Shown here in pieces: positions 17,307-25,634 of a stretch of 64,000 bases of DNA. Origin of the DNA: an uncultured Flavobacteriaceae bacterium (GTDB lineage Bacteria; Bacteroidota; Bacteroidia; Flavobacteriales; Flavobacteriaceae); assembly GCA_943789465.1 (NCBI GenBank), contig CALSUF010000002.1:248001-312000 (forward strand), given 5' to 3'. The notes under the pieces are model-generated. The model ran no database searches, was not told the DNA's origin, and was given only the letters and a program-made list of their open reading frames with translations. The translations under genes were made by a program, and so were the position numbers. The stretch's first letter is position 1. Each line of letters opens with the position of its first letter.

Positions 17307-17841
17307 AATTTTCAAAAAAACTAAATCGATTTCCACCATACCCTTTCACTTCAGAGAATTGAGGAGCACAAGATAAGTCTGTATGTTTGGAATGTTCTAT
17401 AATCAGCACACCATCTGTCTCTAATAATTCATTTTGAAATACAAGTTCTACAATTTTTAAAAACTGTTCAAGTTCAATCTCATACGGGGGGTCGGCAAAT
17501 ATAATTGTAGAAGTTTGCTTAGTTTTTTCTAAAAAACCAAAAACATCTGCTTTTATGACTTGGATGGGCATTTCAAATTCTTCAGAAGTTTGAGAAATAA
17601 ACTTCGTACAATGAAAATTTTGATCTACTGCCACAATACTTTCTGTTCCCCTTGAAGCAAATTCATAACTAATATTTCCAGTACCTGAAAATAAATCTAA
17701 CACCGAAATATCATGAAAATGATAGCGATGATTTAAGATATTAAACAATGCTTCTTTGGCCATATCAGTAGTGGGGCGCACCGGTAATTTTTTTGGTGCC
17801 ATGATTCGTCTTGCCTTAAATATTCCTGAAATGATGCGCAT
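17305..17841 (-). CDS. rsmD: 16S rRNA (guanine966-N2)-methyltransferase RsmD
   Basis: SAM-dependent methylase of G966 in 16S rRNA. The 178 residues start MRIISGIFKARRI and carry RPTTDMAKEALFNIL, SAM motif I LDLFSGTGNISYEFASRG (about 45-62) and catalytic motif IV FADPPYE (about 123). The start codon overlaps the stop of the DUF3822 gene by one base, so the two are translationally linked, and its 3' end abuts the terminator of rnpB on the other strand. DUF3822-rsmD is a recurrent Bacteroidota pair. Confidence 0.92.
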   Translation of the reverse strand: MRIISGIFKARRIMAPKKLPVRPTTDMAKEALFNILNHRYHFHDISVLDLFSGTGNISYEFASRGTESIVAVDQNFHCTKFISQTSEEFEMPIQVIKADVFGFLEKTKQTSTIIFADPPYEIELEQFLKIVELVFQNELLETDGVLIIEHSKHTDLSCAPQFSEVKGYGGNRFSFFEN

Positions 17842-18668
17842 TATAAGCTATTTAGAAGTGTGAAATGTTTAGGACTAGTATCGCTGCTATAAAGCATGGC
17901 ATCTTTAGATAGGATACTAACATGTCTTACGTATTTGTAGGCAATTTGATAGAGTTCGTCATTTTTATTAACAGAGCCCATTAAGACTGCTGGGAATTTT
18001 TCTGGATTGAGTTGTAACTGCTCCGCTGTGAATAGAAGGTAATAGATAAAATCTTCTTTAGTGTTGTACTCAAAACGGTTATAAAACTTTAATTTATTGT
18101 TTTCAACAACAATGATTTCAAAATGAGATACCTCAATATTGAGATACATTTTTAATAAGTTTGAGTTTTTTTCAAGTGTCAATATTCGGTTTAATATAAT
18201 GGTCGTACTGTGCTTGTATTCAAAACTACCAAAACGATCAAATATAAAGTTATTGATATTCATTAAAGGTACATATACAACCATGATATCTGCAATCGAA
18301 AGATGGTCATAAGTGATGAAATCAGTTTTTAAAATTTTTGTATTAAATTTTAGGTAATCGACAAGGTTTGTTTCATCAAATAAAGGTTTAGGGACCAGAG
18401 TCGCTAACTCATTATCGTGAATGATGGTTACTTTTCTAAATTGTTTATGAAGTTCTTCTAAACTATTAAAGCAATGTGTAAGTTGATCTAAAAGGGCATG
18501 AGGAGTTTGTTTTTTGTCAAAAATAACCGTCTCCAAAAAGTCAATTTTTGAGGACATTGAGTTTAAAACAAAAAAAGAAAGTCCATTCAAGTTTACTTGA
18601 ATGGACAATTCATATATAGATTCTGATATGTTATTGTTCTTTAGAATAATTTTTTGGCCAGTTTCCAT
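17841..18668 (-). CDS. DUF3822 family protein
   Basis: A 275-residue conserved Bacteroidota protein of unknown function. No signal peptide or membrane helix is seen. It has an actin-like or pilus-ATPase-like feel: it opens with ELSIQVNLNGLSFFVLN and later has HFEIIVVENNKLKFYNRFEY, which look like the two strand pairs of an RNase H-type fold, but no nucleotide motif is certain. It overlaps rsmD by one base and the upstream membrane-protein gene by 38 bases. The tight coupling to rsmD suggests a housekeeping role, which is inference only. Confidence 0.75.
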   Translation of the reverse strand: METGQKIILKNNNISESIYELSIQVNLNGLSFFVLNSMSSKIDFLETVIFDKKQTPHALLDQLTHCFNSLEELHKQFRKVTIIHDNELATLVPKPLFDETNLVDYLKFNTKILKTDFITYDHLSIADIMVVYVPLMNINNFIFDRFGSFEYKHSTTIILNRILTLEKNSNLLKMYLNIEVSHFEIIVVENNKLKFYNRFEYNTKEDFIYYLLFTAEQLQLNPEKFPAVLMGSVNKNDELYQIAYKYVRHVSILSKDAMLYSSDTSPKHFTLLNSL

Positions 18669-19365
18669 TTGTGTTTATTTCATCCATCGCTCCTACTTTA
18701 AGGCTAGGTCCATTAACTCCTTCCACAGATTTGACTTCTGACTCTAAGTCTACCAAGTTTTTATCCTGATCGTAAAGGAGTATTTTTTTAGAAATAGAGG
18801 CTTCAAATACAGGGATGTTAGTACCGTTTTGTTCCAAAACTCCTGCTTTTAATTCAAATTTTTGACCGTCTTCTAACGTAGGAATATTCATCATTGTTTT
18901 GTAGCGAGGATCCGCTCCAAATAAAGAGTCTTTTACAGGGACAAATCCTAGTGTATCTATGATGACAATATCTTTAGTTGTATCAACTCCATACAAGCGT
19001 GTCAGTTCTTTATCGATGATTGTAGAATCTCGCCGTTGTGTGATGGTAAATTTTTCAGTTTCAATGAATTTCACCAAGCTATCCCAGTTGCCTTCAAATC
19101 GGCCAGTAACAGTTCTGTGCGCTAATTCAGCATCTCTGATGTCTTTAAGATTTTCGATAACTACCTTGTAGCGTTTTTCTTTGAGTTGGTTAAATTGAAT
19201 TTCACCATATATGGACATAAAAGTAATATACCCTAAGTAAATGATGAGTCCCCAAAGACCCACAAGTATAAGCGATTTATATTTTTTCGGGACAAATTTA
19301 TCAATAAGATAAACAATTCCAATGGTCAATAGAATGACGGCAACGATTATTACAAAAATTATCAT
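18631..19365 (-). CDS. Membrane-anchored protein, function unknown
   Basis: About 244 residues with two membrane helices at the N-terminus (MIIFVIIVAVILLTIGIVYL and, near 30-50, SLILVGLWGLIIYLGYITF), then a soluble domain of about 190 residues with the phrase DIRDAELAHRTVTGRFEGNW. That phrase recalls the region after the pilin-like anchor of type II secretion pseudopilins, but the similarity is weak. A TTG at 19395 opens a longer frame; it is part of a TAnnTTTG box, so the ATG at 19365 is taken. It leads an operon with the DUF3822 gene and rsmD. Confidence 0.7.
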   Translation of the reverse strand: MIIFVIIVAVILLTIGIVYLIDKFVPKKYKSLILVGLWGLIIYLGYITFMSIYGEIQFNQLKEKRYKVVIENLKDIRDAELAHRTVTGRFEGNWDSLVKFIETEKFTITQRRDSTIIDKELTRLYGVDTTKDIVIIDTLGFVPVKDSLFGADPRYKTMMNIPTLEDGQKFELKAGVLEQNGTNIPVFEASISKKILLYDQDKNLVDLESEVKSVEGVNGPSLKVGAMDEINTNGNWPKNYSKEQ

Positions 19366-19392
19366 AGTTATATAAATTGTTATGAGACATGA

Positions 19393-19400
19393 CAAATCTA
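19393..19400 (-). promoter_or_regulatory. -7 box for the rsmD operon
   Basis: TAGATTTG on the minus strand. Its last three bases are the TTG at which the longest frame would begin; the transcript must start downstream of it. Confidence 0.65.
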
Positions 19401-19446
19401 CAATTTTTTTTTATTCAATAAAGTGAATGTTACTAAAAATCATTTC

Positions 19447-19454
19447 TATATTTG
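19447..19454 (+). promoter_or_regulatory. -7 box for the RecD-like helicase gene
   Basis: TATATTTG, 28 bases before the ATG at 19483, divergent from the rsmD-operon promoter. Confidence 0.6.
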
Positions 19455-19482
19455 AATAAAAATATATCTGCTATACAAATCA

Positions 19483-20904
19483 ATGGATACGAATAACTTT
19501 CATAAATTACTAAAAACTAGTTTTCCTTTTTCTCCAACACCTAAACAAAACATTGGTTTACAGCAACTTTCTAATTTTGTTTTTAGTAAAGAACCGAATG
19601 AACTCTTTGTTTTAAAAGGCTATGCAGGTACCGGAAAAACAACCATCATAGGGGTTCTTGTGAAAAATTTATGGGAAGTACAAAAAAGTGCTGTTTTATT
19701 GGCTCCAACTGGTCGTGCAGCGAAAGTGATTAGCAACTATTCACAAAAAGAAGCGTTTACAATTCATAAGAAAATTTATGTACCTCGTTCCGAAAAAAAC
19801 GGTAAAATCTCTTTTGTACTAGCTCCAAACAAACACAAGAAAACTCTTTTTATAGTGGATGAAGCGTCTATGATTTCCGATATTTCTAATCAAGCAAAGT
19901 TATTTGGAACAGGGGCATTATTGGACGATTTGATTCAGTACGTATACTCTGGTTTTCAGTGTAAATTGTTGTTAATTGGTGATACTGCACAATTACCACC
20001 CGTGAAGCTCGATTTAAGTCCTGCCTTAAACGAATCTAATTTGGAACTCAATTACAATAAAGAAGTGCTCCGTTTAGAACTAGATGAAGTAGTAAGGCAA
20101 GGGGAGGACTCAGGAATTTTGTTCAATGCTACACATTTGAGAGAAGCCATTTCTAATTCCTACTTCGATTCTTTTCAATTCAATCTAAATGGATTCAAAG
20201 ATATTGTCCGTTTAAGTGATGGTTATGAAATTATGGATGCTATTAACGACGCTTATAGCAACTTAGGAAACGAAGAAACAGCGTTAATTGTACGTTCTAA
20301 CAAACGAGCAAACCTATACAATGAACAAATTCGATCACGTATTTTGTTTAATGAAAATGAATTAACTGCAGGTGATTTTTTAATGATTGTTAAAAATAAT
20401 TATTTTTGGTTAAAACCTACGAGCGAAGCTGGATTTATAGCTAATGGAGATATTATTGAAGTTTTAGAAGTCTTTAGTATCAAAGAATTATATGGATTTC
20501 GCTTTGCGGAAGTTAAAATCCGTATGGTAGATTACCCTAAAATGCGTCCTTTTGAAACCGTTTTAATGTTAGACACTATTACATTGGAAACTCCTTCGTT
20601 AACTTATGAAGAATCTAATAAATTGTATCAAGAAATTCTAAAAGATTTTGAAGACGAAACTTCTTACAAGAAATTTTTGGGGGTTAAAAAGAGTAAGTAT
20701 CTTAATTCCCTTCAAGTGAAATTTTCGTATGCGATCACATGTCATAAATCGCAAGGAGGTCAGTGGAATACCGTATTCGTAGAGCAACCCTATTTACCTA
20801 ATGGTATAGATCGCGATTACTTACGTTGGTTATACACAGCAATGACCCGCGCCAAAGAAAAATTATATCTTATTGGTTTTCAGGATGATTATTTTGAAGA
20901 TTAA
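19483..20904 (+). CDS. RecD/UvrD-like ATP-dependent helicase
   Basis: A 473-residue superfamily 1 helicase. Motif I (Walker A) is GYAGTGKTT near 46-54, motif Ia LLAPTGRAAKV, motif II VDEASMIS, motif III GDTAQLPPV, and the C-terminal motifs include YAITCHKSQGGQW (motif V-like) and WLYTAMTRAKEKL (motif VI). It resembles RecD2-type or Pif1-like 5'-3' helicases in motif wording but lacks their N-terminal domains, so a stand-alone DNA repair or recombination role is likely. It is common in Flavobacteria; the partner is unknown. kdsB follows after 70 bases with its own -7 box. Confidence 0.85.
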   Translation: MDTNNFHKLLKTSFPFSPTPKQNIGLQQLSNFVFSKEPNELFVLKGYAGTGKTTIIGVLVKNLWEVQKSAVLLAPTGRAAKVISNYSQKEAFTIHKKIYVPRSEKNGKISFVLAPNKHKKTLFIVDEASMISDISNQAKLFGTGALLDDLIQYVYSGFQCKLLLIGDTAQLPPVKLDLSPALNESNLELNYNKEVLRLELDEVVRQGEDSGILFNATHLREAISNSYFDSFQFNLNGFKDIVRLSDGYEIMDAINDAYSNLGNEETALIVRSNKRANLYNEQIRSRILFNENELTAGDFLMIVKNNYFWLKPTSEAGFIANGDIIEVLEVFSIKELYGFRFAEVKIRMVDYPKMRPFETVLMLDTITLETPSLTYEESNKLYQEILKDFEDETSYKKFLGVKKSKYLNSLQVKFSYAITCHKSQGGQWNTVFVEQPYLPNGIDRDYLRWLYTAMTRAKEKLYLIGFQDDYFED

Positions 20905-20942
20905 AGCCTTTTTCTTTAAATAACTTTTCAAAAAAAATATTG

Positions 20943-20950
20943 TAATTTTG
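20943..20950 (+). promoter_or_regulatory. -7 box for the kdsB-kdnB unit
   Basis: TAATTTTG, 24 bases before the kdsB ATG. Confidence 0.55.
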
Positions 20951-20974
20951 TTTTACAACTAACCTAAAAAACAA

Positions 20975-21709
20975 ATGAAAATAATCGCCATGATTCCTGC
21001 CCGTTATAGTGCGTCCCGCTTCCCTGGAAAATTGATGCAAGACTTAGCTGGAAAGAGTGTAATACTTAGAACTTATGAGGCTACAGTTGAAACAAATTTA
21101 TTCAGCGCTGTTTATGTAGTTACGGATAGTGATATTATTTCGAATGAAATTAAAAAACATGGTGGCAATGTTATCATGAGTCAAAAAGAGCATGAATCTG
21201 GAAGTGATCGAATTGCTGAAGCTGTACAAGCTGTAGACTGTGACATTGTAGTTAATGTACAAGGGGATGAGCCTTTTACAGAAAAAGTGAGTTTACAGAA
21301 AGTTTTAAGTGTATTTAAAAACGACCAAAAGCAAGAAATTGATCTTGCTTCTTTGATGGTTCATATTTCAGATGTTGATGAAATACAGAACCCTAATTCT
21401 GTGAAAGTAATTGTTGATCAACGTAATTTTGCATTGTATTTTTCTAGGAGCCCAATCCCTTATCATAGAGACAAATCAATAGAGATTAAATATTTTAAAC
21501 ACAAAGGGGTGTATGCTTTTAGAAAACAAGCCTTGCTAGATTTTACGAAACTTCCAATGCAAATGTTGGAAGCCTCAGAAAAAATTGAGTGCATACGATA
21601 TTTAGAATATGGGAAAAAAATAAAAATGGTTGAAACTGATATTCAAGGAGTTGAAATTGATACTCCAGAAGATTTAGAACGAGCTAAAAACTTATGGAAA
21701 AACGATTAA
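20975..21709 (+). CDS. kdsB: CMP-Kdo (or CMP-Kdo8N) synthetase KdsB
   Basis: Activates the octulosonic acid sugar with CTP for transfer to lipid A. The 244 residues show the nucleotide-binding start [13 protein letters not shown], the metal/sugar loop NVQGDEP near 93-99, and the C-terminal [15 protein letters not shown] block. Because kdnB lies two genes downstream and kdnA is also in the window, the natural substrate is probably Kdo8N rather than Kdo, as described for Shewanella; sequence alone cannot prove that preference. It leads a plus-strand unit with a CAT-like acyltransferase, kdnB and a lysophospholipid acyltransferase. Confidence 0.92.
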   Translation: MKIIAMIPARYSASRFPGKLMQDLAGKSVILRTYEATVETNLFSAVYVVTDSDIISNEIKKHGGNVIMSQKEHESGSDRIAEAVQAVDCDIVVNVQGDEPFTEKVSLQKVLSVFKNDQKQEIDLASLMVHISDVDEIQNPNSVKVIVDQRNFALYFSRSPIPYHRDKSIEIKYFKHKGVYAFRKQALLDFTKLPMQMLEASEKIECIRYLEYGKKIKMVETDIQGVEIDTPEDLERAKNLWKND

Positions 21710-21724
21710 TTTAATTAGTAGATA

Positions 21725-22345
21725 TTGAAAAAAATAGATTTAGATAGCTGGAATCGAAAACACCACTTTAATCATTTTAACGCATTAGAAGACCCGTACT
21801 TTGCAGTCACCATTCCTTTTGATGTGAGCGCAGCTTACAGAAAATCCAAAAGTACTTCACTTAGTTTTTTTGCCATATACCTTCATGATTGTATGAAAGC
21901 TGTTAATGCAGTAGATAATTTTAGATATAGAATTATAGAAAATGAAATTTTCGAATTTGATGTTATCAATGCTTCTGCAACTCTTTTAAGAGATGATAAA
22001 ACCTTTGGGTTTAGTTTTATTAATTACTCAGAGAATTTTGAAGATTTTAACACCAATATAGAAAGCGAAAAACAACGCATTAATGAATCAACAGAACTTT
22101 ATCCGCCCATAAATGGATTAAATTGCATCCATTGTTCGGCATTACCATGGTTTACTTTTACCTCGCAAAAAGAGCCTTTTTCGGGAACTAAGGATTCGGT
22201 CCCAAAATTTGCCTTTAGTAAAACCTATAAAGATGGGGATCGATTATTAATGAATGTAGGAATTAGTGTTAGTCATGCCTTGGTAGATGGTTATCATGTA
22301 GGTCTTTTTGTAGAAAAATTCCAAGAAAATTTAAACCGTCCATAA
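21725..22345 (+). CDS. Chloramphenicol acetyltransferase-like acyltransferase
   Basis: A 206-residue protein of the CAT/dihydrolipoyl acyltransferase fold. The active-site motif HALVDGYH (HxxxDG) is intact near residue 180, so it can be catalytic. There is no ATG; the frame begins at TTG 21725, which fits the family's N-terminus (KKIDLDSWNRKHHF). Many genomes carry such CatA-like proteins without chloramphenicol resistance. Its place between kdsB and kdnB suggests it may acetylate an envelope sugar or another small molecule, which is inference. It could also be an unrelated passenger. Confidence 0.8.
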   Translation: MKKIDLDSWNRKHHFNHFNALEDPYFAVTIPFDVSAAYRKSKSTSLSFFAIYLHDCMKAVNAVDNFRYRIIENEIFEFDVINASATLLRDDKTFGFSFINYSENFEDFNTNIESEKQRINESTELYPPINGLNCIHCSALPWFTFTSQKEPFSGTKDSVPKFAFSKTYKDGDRLLMNVGISVSHALVDGYHVGLFVEKFQENLNRP

Positions 22346-22370
22346 TTTTATGGATTTATTGTAGTTAGTT

Positions 22371-23456
22371 ATGAATATGAGTTTTAAAAATTTCCCAATG
22401 GTTTCCAGAGTTGTTTTTGGACGTGGTAGTTTCACTCAGTTAGGAGAGATTATTACACCAATGCGTCTCAACGAACGTGCACCATTTATATTCTTGGTTG
22501 ATGACGTGTTTGAAAATAACACAACATTATTAGCTAAGATTCCTCTTTTGTATGAAGATCAAATTATTTTTATTTCTACTAAAGAGGAACCAAAAACTTC
22601 TCAAGTTGACATCTTGGTAGAAAACATTGTTTTAGGGTCTAGTGTTTTACCCTCAGGGATTATTGGAATCGGAGGAGGTTCTGTTTTAGATTTAGCTAAA
22701 GCAGTAGCGTTGATGTTGACTAATAATGGTCTTAGTCAAGAGTATCAAGGTTGGGATTTGATCAAACAAAAAGGAATTTATCATGTTGGAATTCCTACAA
22801 TTTCAGGAACTGGCGCCGAAGTTTCTAGAACAACTATTTTAACTGGACCGACCTTAAAATTAGGAATCAATAGCGATTTCACTCCCTTTGATCAAGTGAT
22901 TTTAGATCCAGAATTGACAGAAGGTATTTCTAAAGAGCAATGGTTTTATACAGGAATGGACTGTTATATTCATTGTGTAGAATCTTTAACAGGAAGTTAC
23001 CTTAACGCTTTTAGTAAAACATATGGAGAGACCGCTTTAGAGCTTTGTAAAGAAATTTTTTTAGGAACGTTAACTCCAAGTGAGAGTCAAGATAAACTTA
23101 TGATGGCATCATGGCACGGAGGGATGAGTATTGCCTATTCTCAAGTAGGTGTAGCTCATGCAATGAGCTATGGCTTATCTTTTTTATTAGGTACAAAACA
23201 TGGTATAGGAAATTGTATTGTATTTGATCACCTAGAAGAATTTTACCCAGAAGGGGTGCAATTATTTAAACAAATGAAAGCGAAGCATGGCATTGTATTG
23301 CCGCAAGGAATTTGTGCAAACTTATCAGATAAACAATTTGACATCATGATTGATGTTTCTTTAAGTCTTGAACCCTTATGGGAAAATGCTATCGGAACAG
23401 ATTGGAAAAATAAAATAACAAGATCTCGTTTAAAGGATCTTTATTCTAAAATGTAA
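22371..23456 (+). CDS. kdnB: 3-deoxy-D-manno-octulosonate 8-oxidase KdnB
   Basis: A 361-residue metal-dependent alcohol dehydrogenase-like enzyme. Family signs are the nucleotide loop GIIGIGGGSVLDLAKA, PTISGTGAEVS, and metal ligands in GMDCYIHCVES and GVAHAMSYGLSFLLGTKHGIGN. The wording matches my recollection of Shewanella KdnB, which oxidises the C8 hydroxyl of Kdo so that KdnA can aminate it. The adjacent kdsB and the KdnA gene in the same window make this function more likely than a general alcohol dehydrogenase or dehydroquinate synthase. It is 25 bases after the CAT-like gene. Confidence 0.85.
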   Translation: MNMSFKNFPMVSRVVFGRGSFTQLGEIITPMRLNERAPFIFLVDDVFENNTTLLAKIPLLYEDQIIFISTKEEPKTSQVDILVENIVLGSSVLPSGIIGIGGGSVLDLAKAVALMLTNNGLSQEYQGWDLIKQKGIYHVGIPTISGTGAEVSRTTILTGPTLKLGINSDFTPFDQVILDPELTEGISKEQWFYTGMDCYIHCVESLTGSYLNAFSKTYGETALELCKEIFLGTLTPSESQDKLMMASWHGGMSIAYSQVGVAHAMSYGLSFLLGTKHGIGNCIVFDHLEEFYPEGVQLFKQMKAKHGIVLPQGICANLSDKQFDIMIDVSLSLEPLWENAIGTDWKNKITRSRLKDLYSKM

Positions 23457-23458
23457 GA

Positions 23459-24001
23459 ATGCAAAGAATATCAAAATTTATATACCACCGATTGTTAGGG
23501 TGGAAAGTAACGGGCTTTAAAAATTTTGATTCCGTAAAAAAAGCAGTACTTATTGCAGCTCCTCATACCAGTTGGCATGATTTTTATATAGGTGTCTTTT
23601 TAAGATCATCTCTAAAATTGGAAGCTCATTTTGTAGGTAAAAATGTACTATTTAACCCTTTGACAGGATGGTTTTTTAGAGCGCTTGGAGGGTCACCCGT
23701 GCGACGAAATGCAAATGAAAAACAAGTAGATGCCATTGCGCGATTGTTTGAAGATAAAGACCTATTTCGTATGCTGCTAGCACCAGAAGGTACCCGTAAA
23801 AAAGTTGAAACTTGGCGAACAGGGTTTTATTACATAGCTAAAACTGCAAAAGTACCAATTGTGATGTTATCTTTTGATTTTGAAAATAAAGTAAATCGGT
23901 TCTCAGAACCTTTTTACCCCACAGATAATATTGAGGAGGACTTTAAGTTTATGCGTAGTTTTTTTCAAGGTATTAAAGGGAAAATTCCCGAGTTTTCTTA
24001 A
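23459..24001 (+). CDS. Lysophospholipid acyltransferase family protein
   Basis: A 180-residue PlsC-type acyltransferase. The catalytic HX4D motif is in APHTSWHDFYIG (about 32-43), and the glycerol-phosphate-binding block is APEGTRKK near 112. It is shorter than true PlsC and lacks a clear membrane helix, as in the small flavobacterial forms often annotated as 1-acyl-glycerol-3-phosphate acyltransferase. It starts 2 bases after kdnB and its stop touches the stop of the convergent yebC. The acceptor may be a phospholipid or a lipid A-related molecule; that is open. Confidence 0.85.
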   Translation: MQRISKFIYHRLLGWKVTGFKNFDSVKKAVLIAAPHTSWHDFYIGVFLRSSLKLEAHFVGKNVLFNPLTGWFFRALGGSPVRRNANEKQVDAIARLFEDKDLFRMLLAPEGTRKKVETWRTGFYYIAKTAKVPIVMLSFDFENKVNRFSEPFYPTDNIEEDFKFMRSFFQGIKGKIPEFS

Positions 24002-24712
24002 TTACTCTTGCATGGTATGATACACAAATTGGACGTCGTCATCTTCTTCGAGTTTTTCTAATAATTTTTCAACATCAGCGACTTGCGCTTCATCCAAGGG
24101 TTTAGTTACTTGTGGAATGCGTTCAAACCCAGAAGAAAGAATTTCTATGCCTCGTGTTTCTAGTTCAGATTGTATGGCTCCAAAACTTTCAAATGGGGCA
24201 TATATTAAAATACCATCTTCATCCTCAAATACTTCCTCCGCCCCAAAATCAATAAATTCAAGTTCAATGTCGTCAACTTCTAACCCTTCTGCATTGATTC
24301 TAAAATTACAAGTGTGATCAAACATAAACACTACAGAACCAGAAGTTCCTAAACTTCCATTACATTTATTGAAAAAACTTCTGACATTAGCAACCGTACG
24401 CGTATTATTGTCTGTAGCCGTTTCAACGAGAACAGCAATGCCATGAGGTGCATAGCCTTCAAACAATACTTCTTTATAATCTCCTTGACTTTTGTCACTA
24501 GCTCGCTTAATAGCGCGCTCAATGTTGTCCTTAGGCATATTAACTGCCTTTCCATTTTGAATCACAGCTCTTAATCTAGAATTGCTATCTGGATCAGCTC
24601 CACCTTCTTTGACAGCCATGACAATGTCTTTACCAATACGTGTAAATGCCTTGCTCATCGCAGACCAACGTTTCATTTTTCTTGCTTTGCGAAATTCAAA
24701 AGCTCTTCCCAT
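24002..24712 (-). CDS. YebC/PmpR family regulator
   Basis: A 236-residue YebC protein. The start MGRAFEFRKARKMKRWSAMS is the Bacteroidota form of the N-terminal basic tail, followed by FTRIGKDI, NPRLRAVI-like and GYAPHGIAVLVE segments and a C-terminal acidic domain. YebC members act as transcription regulators (PmpR) or, in newer work, as factors that relieve ribosome stalling at proline stretches; which applies here is unknown. A -7 box lies about 30 bases upstream. It ends flush with the acyltransferase gene on the other strand. Confidence 0.92.
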   Translation of the reverse strand: MGRAFEFRKARKMKRWSAMSKAFTRIGKDIVMAVKEGGADPDSNSRLRAVIQNGKAVNMPKDNIERAIKRASDKSQGDYKEVLFEGYAPHGIAVLVETATDNNTRTVANVRSFFNKCNGSLGTSGSVVFMFDHTCNFRINAEGLEVDDIELEFIDFGAEEVFEDEDGILIYAPFESFGAIQSELETRGIEILSSGFERIPQVTKPLDEAQVADVEKLLEKLEEDDDVQFVYHTMQE

Positions 24713-24743
24713 AGGTTTTTGTGTTATTCTAAATAATGTTTAA

Positions 24744-24751
24744 CAAAAATA
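24744..24751 (-). promoter_or_regulatory. -7 box for yebC
   Basis: TATTTTTG on the minus strand, 31 bases before the yebC ATG. Confidence 0.5.
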
Positions 24752-24793
24752 AAAATGCTATGATAAAAAACAAGTATAATTTGACTTAAAACT

Positions 24794-25621
24794 TTAAAAT
24801 AGAGTTTCAAGAATTTCTAAACTGTACATTTGAAGATGGTTTGGGAGTTTATTTTCTTTTGGTAAAACAGCTAAATATCGATCATCGTTTGTGGTGTAAA
24901 CAAGTTTGTAACGAGGCGTTTCAGTACCTATTTTAGAAACTAAATCCTTAATAAAATCATCATGATGTACCAAATCTTTACTTCCTAAATGAAAAACCCC
25001 ATGTTTGTTTCTATTGATGATGTAGTGTAATTGTTGAGTAACTTTTTTATCTGAAATGACATTCATAATTAGATTTGGAAATAATTCTATGGGAGTGTCA
25101 AATTCGAGATGTAATTTAAGCTCATTAACCCGTGGAGAAGCCACACCAAAAACCATAGGCAAACGTAAAATGATAACTTTTTTAGGGGATAGTTTTAAAA
25201 ACAATTGTTCAAGTCTGATTTTAAAATGACCATATACACTGTTACTTAGAGTCGTGTCATTTTCATAACTTGGAAATTTACTGTAGGCATCAAATACATT
25301 GGCAGAAGACAGAAAGATAATTTTGCAATTTTTTTGAATAGAAATATATTCAAAAATATGTTTGTGAGCCGTTAATTGTGCTGTAAAATCACCTCTTAAT
25401 GCAGAGATGATAATTGTAGGTTTGACCACATTTAAAATCTCAAAAACATCATCTTCCTCAAAGTCGTAATGAAAAAAATGTTTGTTGTTTTCAAACGATG
25501 AAAGAGGGGTTTTATATGTTCCAAATGTTTGGTAATAGGAGTGGAGTTCTTTATAAATCGCACTTCCTAAATAGCCACTGACACCTAATATTAGAATGCG
25601 GTGTTTTTTTAATGTAGCCAT
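24794..25621 (-). CDS. RfbD-like NAD(P)-dependent sugar reductase/epimerase
   Basis: A 275-residue extended SDR protein. The nucleotide loop is ILGVSGYLGSAIYKEL near 12-27 (GxxGxxG type), followed by SSANVFD and a YxxxK motif in SVYGHFKIRLEQ. It resembles dTDP-4-dehydrorhamnose reductases, but the other rhamnose genes are not here. It follows gcvT by 13 bases and is probably in the same transcript; the functional link is unclear. The substrate is not known. Confidence 0.75.
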   Translation of the reverse strand: MATLKKHRILILGVSGYLGSAIYKELHSYYQTFGTYKTPLSSFENNKHFFHYDFEEDDVFEILNVVKPTIIISALRGDFTAQLTAHKHIFEYISIQKNCKIIFLSSANVFDAYSKFPSYENDTTLSNSVYGHFKIRLEQLFLKLSPKKVIILRLPMVFGVASPRVNELKLHLEFDTPIELFPNLIMNVISDKKVTQQLHYIINRNKHGVFHLGSKDLVHHDDFIKDLVSKIGTETPRYKLVYTTNDDRYLAVLPKENKLPNHLQMYSLEILETLF

Positions 25622-25634
25622 AATTTAAAAGATG

